From Ruminococcaceae bacterium UBA1320 (GTDB lineage: Bacteria > Bacillota > Clostridia > Oscillospirales > Ethanoligenentaceae), in contig DBTI01000175.1 of NCBI GenBank assembly GCA_002306975.1, positions 1 through 14,611 of the forward strand: a DNA stretch of 14,611 bases, given 5' to 3'. A program made the translations under genes and the position numbers. Positions 7,263-14,125 of this stretch are shown here, one piece after another (the stretch's first letter is position 1; each line of letters starts with the position of its first letter). The notes beneath the pieces were generated by a model. The model had not been told where the DNA came from and ran no database searches. It saw only the letters and a program-made list of their open reading frames with translations.

Positions 7263-7919
7263 TTGGATATTAGAAATAAAAAAATAAATTTTCTGGGTGA
7301 CAGTATTACAGAAGGATTCGGTGTTTCCTGTAGTGAGCATATCTATCTTAATTTGCTTAAAAAGGATGTTCCCCTTGCAGCGGCAAGAAATTACGGAGTC
7401 GGCGGCACAAGGATTGCCGCTCAGAAAGTACCGACAAACCCGGAATGGGACAGAGATTTTATTTCAAGGGTCGACGAAATGGACAAAAACGCCGACATTG
7501 TGGTTGTTTTCGGAGGGACCAATGATTTTGGGCGTGGAGATGCACCGATAGGTTCCTTTAGTGACAGAACTGCTTATACGTTCTATGGCGCCTGTCATAT
7601 CCTGATGGAAAAATTGGTGGATAGATATCCTCACTCTACTATTGTGTTTATGACACCACTACATAGGGACAATGAAAACAACCCTAGGGGCGACGGTTTC
7701 AAAGAAGCAGGAATCGCAGTCCTGTCAATTTACGTGGATATCATTAAAGAGGTGGCAAGATATTATTCAATTTCTGTGCTGGATTTATTCGCCACGAGCG
7801 GCATACAGCCATGCGTGCCTATTATCAAAAAGCTTTATTGTCCTGACGGCTTGCACCCAAATGACGAAGGGCAAAAGATAATAGCTGCCCGGCTTAAAGG
7901 ATTTTTGAGTTCGCTTTAA
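7263..7919 (+). CDS. SGNH/GDSL-family hydrolase (first of two)
   Basis: 218 residues with all SGNH blocks: FLGDSITEGFG with nucleophile Ser14, NYGVGGTR with the oxyanion glycine (about 47-48), VVFGGTNDFGRGD with Asn87, and PDGLHPNDEGQ with Asp195 and His198. There is no signal peptide, so it acts inside the cell. Such enzymes cleave acyl esters of sugars, lipids or glycans. In this operon, removal of O-acetyl groups from amino sugars is a reasonable inference. The TTG start is forced by an adjacent in-frame stop and supported by AAAGGAG. It is the last gene before the strong terminator at 7982-8022. A palindromic repeat separates it from nagA, so its expression may differ from that of the upstream genes. 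Confidence 0.88.
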   Translation: MDIRNKKINFLGDSITEGFGVSCSEHIYLNLLKKDVPLAAARNYGVGGTRIAAQKVPTNPEWDRDFISRVDEMDKNADIVVVFGGTNDFGRGDAPIGSFSDRTAYTFYGACHILMEKLVDRYPHSTIVFMTPLHRDNENNPRGDGFKEAGIAVLSIYVDIIKEVARYYSISVLDLFATSGIQPCVPIIKKLYCPDGLHPNDEGQKIIAARLKGFLSSL

Positions 7920-7981
7920 ATTTATAATTGCATCTATTGTTTTGCCAAATCCAATTAATTTGTAATATAAACCTCTCCCAC

Positions 7982-8022
7982 AAAAAATTAACCGTCGAAA
8001 TCCTCCTGACGGTTAATTTTTT
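7982..8022 (+). terminator. Rho-independent terminator closing the amino-sugar operon
   Basis: A perfect 15-bp stem (7982-7996 with 8008-8022) has an 11-nt loop. It begins with six A and ends with six T, so it should terminate in either direction. Confidence 0.85.
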
Positions 8023-8128
8023 ATGCCTATATTGTTGTATCATAGACTGCGGGAAATAATTCAAATAAAAATGCAATTGATTTTTAATCGTAATTTATCA
8101 CAATTATAGTCCGGATTATTTATGCAAT

Positions 8129-8133
8129 GGGGA
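8129..8133 (+). promoter_or_regulatory. Ribosome binding site for the second SGNH gene
   Basis: GGGGA lies 8 nt before the ATG at 8142. The earlier in-frame ATG at 8127 overlaps it and has no site of its own, so the later start is preferred. Confidence 0.55.
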
Positions 8134-8141
8134 TGATGTTA

Positions 8142-8726
8142 ATGAAAAAAGTACTCTTATTGGGAGACTCAATTCGAATGGGTTACGATGACTACGTCAG
8201 GGATCTTTTAAAAGACAGGTGTATGGTTTATTACGACGATCTTGATAATGGGCGTTTCGCTGCCTATACCCTTTGGCAAGCAAATCAATTTTTCAAAAAT
8301 TATGGCAAATTTGATGTTGTTCACTGGAATAATGGCTACTGGGACATGAACGTAGAATCTCCCATGGTTGATGCAATGCATCCTGTTGACGAATATGTCC
8401 ATTTTCTTAAGAGGATCATCAAAGAGATTCGCCGCAATGGTGCGGAAATCATATTTGCCACGACTACACCTATTTTAACAAGCGGAACTGCCATCGACAA
8501 TACCGGAACCGGCATGGAAATAAGTTATAATAACGATTGGGTCGTTAAATATAATGAGGCAGCAAAAGGTCTTATGGCTGAGCAAAATGTAACGGTTAAT
8601 GATTTATATGCATTAATGCTCAAGGACGAAAACTACTTCAAGTGTGAAGATATGCTTCACCTGACGGAAAAGGGCTACAAAATCTGTGCAGAACAGGCAG
8701 CAAGGCTGATTGAGGAAAAGCTCTGA
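8142..8726 (+). CDS. SGNH/GDSL-family hydrolase (second, divergent)
   Basis: 194 residues from ATG 8142, with KKVLLLGDSIRMGY (nucleophile Ser10), HWNNGYWDM in place of the usual GxND block (about 61-69), FATTTPI as the central strand, and DMLHLTEKGY with Asp170 and His173. It is a clear SGNH fold but of another subfamily than the gene before it, whose third block is GGTNDFG. No signal peptide is seen. It follows the operon terminator, so it probably has its own promoter in the AT-rich 8023-8128 stretch, where I could not settle on convincing boxes. Its nearest well-known relatives are carbohydrate and acyl-ester hydrolases; the substrate is unknown. The alternative start at 8127 would add five residues. 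Confidence 0.85.
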   Translation: MKKVLLLGDSIRMGYDDYVRDLLKDRCMVYYDDLDNGRFAAYTLWQANQFFKNYGKFDVVHWNNGYWDMNVESPMVDAMHPVDEYVHFLKRIIKEIRRNGAEIIFATTTPILTSGTAIDNTGTGMEISYNNDWVVKYNEAAKGLMAEQNVTVNDLYALMLKDENYFKCEDMLHLTEKGYKICAEQAARLIEEKL

Positions 8727-8879
8727 AATGAAAAATCGCACGAGCAATTAAGCTTTACCCAACGGGAATTTGCTGCTTTGCTTAATGTCGGGCAAAAAAC
8801 GATCAGCAAATGGGAAAGTGATCAAAGAACACCTTTTTAAAAAAATGTCGAAGCTATATTGTCTCTTCTGAATAAATGA
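8727..8879 (+). pseudogene. Decayed XRE-type helix-turn-helix fragment
   Basis: In the frame that continues after the SGNH stop, the sequence reads LSFTQREFAALLNVGQKTI then SKWESDQRTPF, a typical Cro/C1 or antitoxin HTH. It then meets a TAA at 8838 and continues KNVEAILSLLNK to a TGA at 8877. No start codon precedes it and the N-terminus is absent. It is best read as the relic of an HTH regulator or of the antitoxin half of a toxin-antitoxin pair. The in-frame stop could be a single-base change. It marks a place where DNA was gained or lost, at the border of the GC-richer cassette. Confidence 0.7.
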
Positions 8880-8881
8880 TG

Positions 8882-8924
8882 AAAACCATGGACAGTAAGC
8901 CCTGCTGCCCATGGTTTTGTTCTA
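8882..8924 (+). terminator. Rho-independent terminator
   Basis: AAAACCATGG.CAG (8882-8895) pairs with its complement ending at 8918 with one mismatch, followed by TTTTGTTCT. It would end transcripts from the second SGNH gene and the HTH relic. Confidence 0.7.
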
Positions 8925-9156
8925 TGGAGAAGCTCATGAAATTATTGAAACGCTGATTCATTACAGCTTCAACTGCAAACAATATTATGAATTAAAGAAG
9001 AAATTCAGCTTCCATCGGAGAGCAGCTTTCTGAATATTCGGAGAAAAAGACTTTATAACGGTCACACGCACGTCTTCCATTTTTACGACCGCTTATAAAT
9101 GTTTCACGTTTCAGAATCTATGGCTATGTGCCTGCCTGTCAAACCGGGGCGGAAAG
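8925..9156. other. Non-coding or decayed stretch before the esterase cassette
   Basis: No convincing gene was found. One 40-codon frame (8911-9033, MVLFYGEAHEIIETLIHYS and on) looks protein-like but has no ribosome site and overlaps the terminator, so it may be a relic. The remainder leads to the extended -10 promoter at 9157. Confidence 0.4.
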
Positions 9157-9165
9157 TGGTATAAT
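9157..9165 (+). promoter_or_regulatory. Extended -10 promoter of the esterase cassette
   Basis: TGGTATAAT gives a perfect extended -10 (TG, one base, TATAAT). No good -35 is seen at 17 nt upstream, as is allowed for extended -10 promoters. The leader to the ATG at 9291 would be about 120 nt. Confidence 0.5.
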
Positions 9166-9272
9166 AATTAGTACTATATACGTTGATACTGAAGTGTGAG
9201 GCATAAAAAATTCTTGCCTGCCCACATGATGATCTGGTCGGCATGACTTTTAAGCCCTGTGTCCAGTAAAAT

Positions 9273-9281
9273 GAGGGGGTG
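9273..9281 (+). promoter_or_regulatory. Ribosome binding site deciding the esterase start
   Basis: GAGGGGGTG lies 9 nt before ATG 9291. The in-frame GTG at 9279 is part of this site, so the ATG is preferred. Confidence 0.6.
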
Positions 9282-9290
9282 CTGATCCAG

Positions 9291-10226
9291 ATGGCAATCA
9301 ATCCATTGATGCGGGCTGTGCTAAATGCCCTTTCTTATAGAAAAACTGATGTAAAAATGAATTATCATATTGATCGAATCATCAACAGTGTCATGCATCC
9401 CTCTTTTAAACTTCGATATAAAGTGTGGGATCGCAAGATTATGGCAGGTGGATACGAATTGCCCGTCCGTGCCTTTACGCCCAAACACCTGCGCACACAG
9501 GAAGTTATTCTGTTTTTTCACGGCGGAGGCTGGGTATCCGGGAACATCGAAAGTTATACAAAAACCTGTGCCGACCTGGCCGAGCAGACCGGTCGGCGGG
9601 TGCTTTCTGTGGATTACCGCCGCGCACCCGAATATCCATTTCCACGTGCGGCAGAGGATTGTTATCTAATTGCCCGGGAACTGTTCCTGCACAGTACGCC
9701 GACTGAGACTGCTGGGAACAGGATTATTCTGATGGGCGACAGCGCCGGAGGAAACCTTGCCGCCGCAGTCAGCCTTATGGCGGCTGACCGCAAAGAATTC
9801 CGGATCAAAAAACAAATACTGCTCTATCCGTCGACCTTCAACGACCACAGCGAAACCTCCCCGTTCCCCTCGATCATCGAAAACGGCAAGGGGTTTTTGC
9901 TGACATCAAAAAGGTTGTGTGCTTATCAGGACCTGTATATCCAGAATAAAGCGGATCTGTGTAATCCTTATTTCGCGCCGCTGATGTCGGATCATCTGGA
10001 GCACCAACCGAAGACCCTGATTGTTACGGCAGAATACGACCCGCTGCGGGACGAGGGCGAAGCGTATGGGGAAAAATTGAGAAAATTTGGGAACTACGTA
10101 CTCATCCATAGGATGAAAGATGCTCTGCACGGCTTTTTCTCGCTGCCATTGCCATTCACACAGGTGAAGCAGTGTTACAGGTGGATCAATGAATTTCTGG
10201 ACGGGGTGAATGAAAACGAGCAATAG
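9291..10226 (+). CDS. Alpha/beta hydrolase, HSL-type (GDXG) esterase
   Basis: 311 residues with the hormone-sensitive-lipase family marks: oxyanion motif FFHGGGW (75-81), nucleophile elbow GDSAGGN (149-155, Ser151), acid AEYDPLRDE (Asp250) and DALHGF (His280). The block VDYRRAPEYPFPRAAED (107-123) is diagnostic of this family. It hydrolyses acyl esters of small alcohols or lipids; there is no signal peptide. It is the first gene of a tightly coupled set: its last 17 bases overlap the next gene, whose product is an acyltransferase-like protein. Base composition is visibly more GC-rich than in the amino-sugar region, suggesting separate origin. Family is certain, substrate is not. Confidence 0.93.
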   Translation: MAINPLMRAVLNALSYRKTDVKMNYHIDRIINSVMHPSFKLRYKVWDRKIMAGGYELPVRAFTPKHLRTQEVILFFHGGGWVSGNIESYTKTCADLAEQTGRRVLSVDYRRAPEYPFPRAAEDCYLIARELFLHSTPTETAGNRIILMGDSAGGNLAAAVSLMAADRKEFRIKKQILLYPSTFNDHSETSPFPSIIENGKGFLLTSKRLCAYQDLYIQNKADLCNPYFAPLMSDHLEHQPKTLIVTAEYDPLRDEGEAYGEKLRKFGNYVLIHRMKDALHGFFSLPLPFTQVKQCYRWINEFLDGVNENEQ

Positions 10227-11475
10227 CTGGAATAGCTTGGATAATGCCGCACTCATATTTCCTGCCGCCTCGGGCAGGGCGGATACGCAGGTTTTCAGGA
10301 TATCCTGTGAACTGTATGACAAGGTCGAGCCCGCTCACCTGCAAAGCGCACTTGATGATACAATCAGGATTTTCGGGGTATATCAGTCGGTACTAAAGCG
10401 GGGATTTTTCTGGTACTACCTCGAAAGCACCGATATTATGCCCGTCGTTCATGAAGAAAGCGCACAGCCCTGCGGTCCAATTTACAGCTGGAACCGAAAA
10501 AGGCTGCTCTTTGATGTGAGCTATTATAAAAGCCGGGTGAATCTGGAGGTATACCATGTCCTGTCGGATGGGACAGGGGCGGTCCATTTTCTACGGACAT
10601 TGATATCCAAATACCTGTCCATTTGTCATCATATATGCGGTGTTTCCCTGTCCTATGACGCTTCCGCCATGCAGATGAGCGATGACAGCTTTCGCAAATA
10701 TTACACCGGCTCCTCAAATGCAAAACAGGACAAGCGGGGTATTGCCTTCCGGCTGCACGGTTCAAGATATCCGGAGGACAGGCTGAAAATCATCAACGGC
10801 CTTGTGGGTATCCAGCCGCTGCTTGATGCGGCGCACAGGTACCATACGACGTTGACGGGATTTCTCTGTGCCTGTCTGATGAATGCCATCAGTGAAACGA
10901 TGTCTGTCAGGGCAAAGAAAAAGCTGGTTGTTTTAGCCGTTCCGGTCGATCTTCGCAAGCATTTTCCATCCGTCTCGGCGCGGAATTTTTTCAGTATCCT
11001 GCCGGTTGACTACGATTACGGGAAAAACGAGGGCACTTTTGAAGACGTCGTTAAAAAAATCAGTGACGATTTCAGCGTCGGCTTGGCAAATAAGAGTTTG
11101 TCAAACTGCATCGATGCCTATGCCGCTGTGGAGAACAATGTTTTCGCGCGGATCACGCCGCTTTTTCTCAAAGACCGCTTTTTAAAGGCTGCATACGATT
11201 ACTCCATGCGTCAGGATACGGCGGGGTTCTCAAATATCGGGATTATTTCCATGCCGCCGGAGCTTGAGCCCTTTATCCGAGCCTTCGATATTTGTTCCGG
11301 CACCAACAAGCTGCAAGTCTGTGTGTGCTCATTTAAGAACCTGCTAAGCATCAGTTTCTCGTCGCCATTTGTCAGCTCCGAAATTCAGAGGCGGTTTTTT
11401 CGCAGCTTGACGGCTCTGGGCGCGGAAATTGAGATTACTACGAATCCGACCGGAGACGGGAAGGAGAATCAATGA
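10210..11475 (+). CDS. Condensation/alcohol-acetyltransferase-like acyltransferase
   Basis: 421 residues resembling the CAT/condensation/alcohol acetyltransferase (AATase) superfamily. The catalytic HxxxDG motif is present as HVLSDG at residues 116-121, in the expected position after EVY. The second half shows VPVDLRKHFPSVSARNFFSILPVDYDYG (from about 238), a region that in these enzymes bridges to the other half and shapes the acyl tunnel, and SNIGIISMP near 337. It would move an acyl group from CoA or another carrier to an alcohol or amine. The ATG lies inside the esterase gene with a 17-base overlap, and the 3' end overlaps the next gene by ATGA, so all three are translationally coupled. 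No carrier-protein or adenylation domain is nearby, so it is not part of a normal NRPS. Fold call is good; the reaction is inference. Confidence 0.82.
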   Translation: MKTSNSWNSLDNAALIFPAASGRADTQVFRISCELYDKVEPAHLQSALDDTIRIFGVYQSVLKRGFFWYYLESTDIMPVVHEESAQPCGPIYSWNRKRLLFDVSYYKSRVNLEVYHVLSDGTGAVHFLRTLISKYLSICHHICGVSLSYDASAMQMSDDSFRKYYTGSSNAKQDKRGIAFRLHGSRYPEDRLKIINGLVGIQPLLDAAHRYHTTLTGFLCACLMNAISETMSVRAKKKLVVLAVPVDLRKHFPSVSARNFFSILPVDYDYGKNEGTFEDVVKKISDDFSVGLANKSLSNCIDAYAAVENNVFARITPLFLKDRFLKAAYDYSMRQDTAGFSNIGIISMPPELEPFIRAFDICSGTNKLQVCVCSFKNLLSISFSSPFVSSEIQRRFFRSLTALGAEIEITTNPTGDGKENQ

Positions 11476-12131
11476 AATACTGCGACAAATGCAAGGTCAC
11501 CATCCGCAGTAACGAGGCTGTCTGCCCGTTATGCCAAAACAGACTAGTGGGCACTGAAGGGGAAGAAATCTACCCGGAAGTTCCCACCATATACAGGCAG
11601 TTTGAAATGTTTTTTAAACTGTTGATTTTGTCGACCATTTTAGCGGGTGTCGGCTGCGTCGCCGTCAACCTCATTCTTCCACAAGGCGGATACTGGTCCG
11701 TTTTTGTCGTGTTGGGAATCCTTTGCTTCTGGATCAGTCTTGCGTATGCGGTAAAGAAAAAAGATAATATTCCGAAAAATATTACCGTTCAGGTTGTAAT
11801 TTTGTCCTTGTTAAGTATTGGCTGGGACTGGTTAACCGGGTGGCGCGGATGGTCGCTGGATTTTGTGCTTCCCATTACCTGCATTGCCGCAATGATTTCC
11901 TTGTCCATTATTGCAAGGGTGACTAAAATGCCTGCAGGGGATTATATCGTCTATTTGATCGTGGACATTGTGTTCGGGATTGTCCCGCTTATCTTCTATT
12001 TGACAGGCCTTGTCGGCATTGTCATCCCTTCCGTCATTTGCATCGCTTTAAGCCTCCTGTCGCTTTCCGTATTGATTTTGTTTGAAGGGAAGAACATGCT
12101 ACAGGAGATTGAGCGGAACTTCCATTTATAA
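11472..12131 (+). CDS. Zinc-ribbon six-helix membrane protein, DUF6320-like
   Basis: 219 residues. The N-terminus is a zinc ribbon, CDKC-x10-CPLC (Cys4, Cys7, Cys18, Cys21), followed by a short linker and about six hydrophobic helices near 48-70, 74-94, 104-120, 130-149, 157-178 and 182-204, ending in a charged tail. This build matches the family I know as DUF6320, of unknown function. Its ATG overlaps the stop of the acyltransferase (ATGA), with AAGGAG just upstream, so the two products are made together and may form a membrane-bound complex. The zinc ribbon is on the N-terminal side and likely cytoplasmic. I know of no biochemical role. Domain layout is read directly; the family name is from memory. 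Confidence 0.8.
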   Translation: MKYCDKCKVTIRSNEAVCPLCQNRLVGTEGEEIYPEVPTIYRQFEMFFKLLILSTILAGVGCVAVNLILPQGGYWSVFVVLGILCFWISLAYAVKKKDNIPKNITVQVVILSLLSIGWDWLTGWRGWSLDFVLPITCIAAMISLSIIARVTKMPAGDYIVYLIVDIVFGIVPLIFYLTGLVGIVIPSVICIALSLLSLSVLILFEGKNMLQEIERNFHL

Positions 12132-12431
12132 TGGCCAGCTGAAACATTCAACCCATTCAGCCAAGTGCCTGAAAGCTGACGGCTTTTATTATGCGAAAGA
12201 TTATGAGAAACTTAATTGGAAATCAATTAAAAATAGATCTAAATGTTGACGTAAAAATCGAATAATCGGATGAAACATCAGAAAAATTCCCTCAAACAGC
12301 AGCGATGTTAACGTGTTTATTTTAAGCAAACACTAGACTTAGATTCAGAACCTTCTCTGTTATATAAAAACGGAGTTAAAGCATGTTTTTGGGATAATCT
12401 ATAAAAAGTCAAGATAAATCTGATGCATATG
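12132..12431. other. Non-coding stretch with weak terminator and possible relic
   Basis: Short inverted repeats follow the membrane-protein gene (12138-12143 with 12156-12161; AAAGC/GCTTT 12172-12186 with a weak T run), possibly a poor terminator. A frame reading LKADGFYYAKDYEKLNWKSI (from about 12169) then hits a stop at 12241; a neighbouring frame continues in a protein-like way with another stop. It may be a decayed gene, but I cannot name it. Confidence 0.35.
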
Positions 12432-12493
12432 AACTACAGCAATTCCAATTAAGATAGAGAGCGGATAATTTTCAATCTTAACCGGAATAGCTG
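12432..12493 (-). repeat. Palindromic repeat, copy 2 (short loop)
   Basis: Arms 12437-12457 and 12473-12493 are imperfect inverted repeats with a 15-nt loop. The stretch 12432-12457 is the exact reverse complement of 7210-7235, and the other arm matches copy 1 at 20 of 21 positions. The shared GGATAATTTT in the loop shows that the two copies are related by an internal insertion or deletion. The copy ends 28 bp before the ATG of the CEOS-like gene. Confidence 0.75.
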
Positions 12494-12521
12494 CAAAGGA
12501 TTGTTTGTGAAAGGAATTAAG

Positions 12522-13649
12522 ATGGAACTTGCAATAATCGGCACATCGAAAAAGGAAAATGAAAAAAGAGTGCCTATTCATCCGAATCATATCAGTCAAA
12601 TGCCTGTAAAAATACGAAAACATTTGTTTTTTGAAAAAGGCTATGGCGAGCCTTTTGACATCGAAGATGAAACAATATATTCTTTAACGGGTAATCACCC
12701 GATAGAGCGTGAAAAACTTCTCAGCGGCTTTAAAGCGATTTTAATTACAAAACCCGTGGCAGAAGATATCAAAGCTGTACGGGAAGGGGCTCTTGTATGG
12801 GGCTGGTTGCATAGCGTACAGCAGAGTGTGATTACCCAGATTGCTATTGATAGAAAGTTAACGCTTGTTGCATGGGAAAACATGTACTATCAGGGTGAGC
12901 GCGACCTGACTCATATTTTCAACAAGAATAACGAATTGGCGGGATACTGTGGAGTACAGCATGCCCTGCAATTGACGGGAATAGACGGCAATTTCGGGCC
13001 GCCGCGAAAGGCGGTTGTAATCAGCTTGGGTTCGGTGAGCCGTGGGGGTATATATGCTTTACAGGGACATGGGTTTAATGATATAACAGTATACACACAA
13101 CGTCCGTCGTTTTTAGCTTCAAACAAATTACCGGGAGTCAAGTACAGACAAATCATAAAAAACAATGCGGGTCTGATTGAAAGCGTCCATTCAGATGGAG
13201 AGAAAATCCCCTTTATTGATGAACTTGCCACGGCGGATATCATTGTCAACGGTATTTTGCAGAACCCCAATGATCCGGTTATCTTTATTACCGACAATGA
13301 TATTTTTAAATTTAAAAAAGCATGTCTGGTGGTGGATATCAGCTGTGCTTTGGGCATGGGCTTCAGTTTCGCCCGCCCCACAGATTTCGTAGATCCCATC
13401 ATTAAAGTTGGAAATATCCGATACTACGCAGTTGATCATACGCCTTCGCTTCTTTGGGACAGCGCTTCGTGGGAGATATCAAATTGTATTCTGCCTTATC
13501 TGCCATATATCGTTGAGGAAACGGAGAACAAGGTTTTAGAGGCTGCGATTGATATCAAGGATGGCAGAATATTAAACAAGGATATCCTGTCTTTCCAAAA
13601 CCGTTCAGTGGTTTATCCCTACAGGCAGCTGCCCTTGGGACCGTTATGA
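12522..13649 (+). CDS. Alanine dehydrogenase/PNT-like; N5-(carboxyethyl)ornithine synthase-like
   Basis: 375 residues in the alanine dehydrogenase/transhydrogenase superfamily. The N-terminus has KKENEKRVPIHP with Arg16; ITKPVAED holds Lys77 and WGWLHSVQ holds His97. These match the pyruvate-binding Arg and Lys and the catalytic His of alanine dehydrogenase. The nucleotide loop is altered: VVISLGSVSRGGIYAL (165-180) in place of strict GxGxxG. The segments LVAWENMYYQ, FNKNNELAGYCGVQHAL and YYAVDHTPSLLWDSASWEIS resemble N5-(carboxyethyl)ornithine synthase, which reductively joins pyruvate to ornithine with NADPH. ATG 12522 is chosen for AAAGGA 6 nt before; a TTG at 12501 is in frame without a site. 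It stands alone, between repeat copy 2 and the terminator at 13848. Superfamily is firm; the exact amino acid substrate is uncertain. Confidence 0.78.
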   Translation: MELAIIGTSKKENEKRVPIHPNHISQMPVKIRKHLFFEKGYGEPFDIEDETIYSLTGNHPIEREKLLSGFKAILITKPVAEDIKAVREGALVWGWLHSVQQSVITQIAIDRKLTLVAWENMYYQGERDLTHIFNKNNELAGYCGVQHALQLTGIDGNFGPPRKAVVISLGSVSRGGIYALQGHGFNDITVYTQRPSFLASNKLPGVKYRQIIKNNAGLIESVHSDGEKIPFIDELATADIIVNGILQNPNDPVIFITDNDIFKFKKACLVVDISCALGMGFSFARPTDFVDPIIKVGNIRYYAVDHTPSLLWDSASWEISNCILPYLPYIVEETENKVLEAAIDIKDGRILNKDILSFQNRSVVYPYRQLPLGPL

Positions 13650-13754
13650 TATTCCGGAAGGATGGGGCAGCTGATAAGCCTCTTTCCAATTTTCAAAACG
13701 CTTTGTTTCCGGGTTAAGGCGGTTACAGGTTTCCTTAGCCAAAATATACAACAT
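13644..13754 (-). CDS. Possible small ORF or gene relic
   Basis: A 36-codon minus-strand frame starting MLYILAKETCNRLNPETKRF has protein-like, polar composition and overlaps the end of the CEOS-like gene by 6 bases. It has no ribosome binding site and an in-frame stop shortly upstream, so it is more likely the tail of a lost gene than a working one. Not recognised. Confidence 0.25.
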   Translation of the reverse strand: MLYILAKETCNRLNPETKRFENWKEAYQLPHPSGIS

Positions 13755-13780
13755 ATCGTTTGTTTAGACCCATGCTACGC

Positions 13781-13819
13781 CAAGATGCTGCTGCAAAATG
13801 AATTTGCAGCAGCATCTTG
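13781..13819. repeat. Perfect 17-bp inverted repeat
   Basis: Bases 13781-13797 pair exactly with 13803-13819 around a 5-base loop; the arms carry CTGCTGC/GCAGCAG. No T run follows on either strand, so it is not a standard terminator. Confidence 0.75.
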
Positions 13820-13847
13820 TTCGGACATTCTCTGAAACAGACAAGAA

Positions 13848-13892
13848 ACAAGCCCAAAAAACGTTGAGAAGCGTTCTTTCGGGCTTGTTTTT
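13848..13892 (+). terminator. Rho-independent terminator after the CEOS-like gene
   Basis: ACAAGCCC (13848-13855) pairs with GGGCTTGT (13881-13888), with an inner AACG/CGTT helix, and five T follow. The A-rich flank gives a T-rich tail on the minus strand too. It resembles the rpiR terminator in layout and sequence. Confidence 0.8.
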
Positions 13893-13908
13893 ATGCAATT
13901 TTGAATAA

Positions 13909-14090
13909 TAGCTGTATATAACACAATAAGTTTTTGGTATGCCTAACAATATCACAAGACTATTGTGATATTGTTGCCCTTGTGCGTTCGCAAAGCGAAA
14001 AACCGCACGTGCCATGGCGTTTAGCCGCTGGCCACAGCCACGCTATATACAACTGCTCATCTATTAATTTCTTATTTAGTTGTATATAGT
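13909..14090. repeat. Hairpin-rich intergenic element
   Basis: Successive structures lie end to end: a perfect 13-bp hairpin (13945-13975, 5-base loop), a hairpin with GTGCG/CGCAC and TTCGC/GCGAA helices (13982-14008), a bulged helix (14009-14035), and a 12-bp inverted repeat CTATATACAACT (14043-14054) with its complement at 14078-14089. A related AGCTGTATATA stands at 13909-13919, so the outer edges share a TGTATATA motif. It lies between two convergent genes. It could be a miniature transposable element or a structured RNA; no known RNA family was recognised. Confidence 0.55.
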
Positions 14091-14125
14091 GGTTTCCTGC
14101 ATTTAAACGGCGGCCGCCTTGCAGT

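Noticed and set aside
8142..8879. SGNH-HTH fusion by stop readthrough, since both are in one frame
   Set aside because: The SGNH domain is complete at its stop, the HTH part contains another stop at 8838, and no recoding signal is seen.
8911..9033. 40-codon plus-strand ORF
   Set aside because: No ribosome binding site, its ATG lies in the terminator stem, and no family is recognisable.
12911..13402. Long open frame on the minus strand inside the CEOS-like gene
   Set aside because: It lies fully antisense to a gene with clear family motifs, has no ribosome site and shows no recognisable domain.
13781..13819. Intrinsic terminator for the CEOS-like gene
   Set aside because: No T run follows on either strand; the nearby hairpin at 13848-13892 fulfils that role better.
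13941..13975. Integron attC-like site (GCCTAAC followed by a hairpin)
   Set aside because: The matching GTTRRRY box is absent at the other end and there is no integrase or cassette layout.
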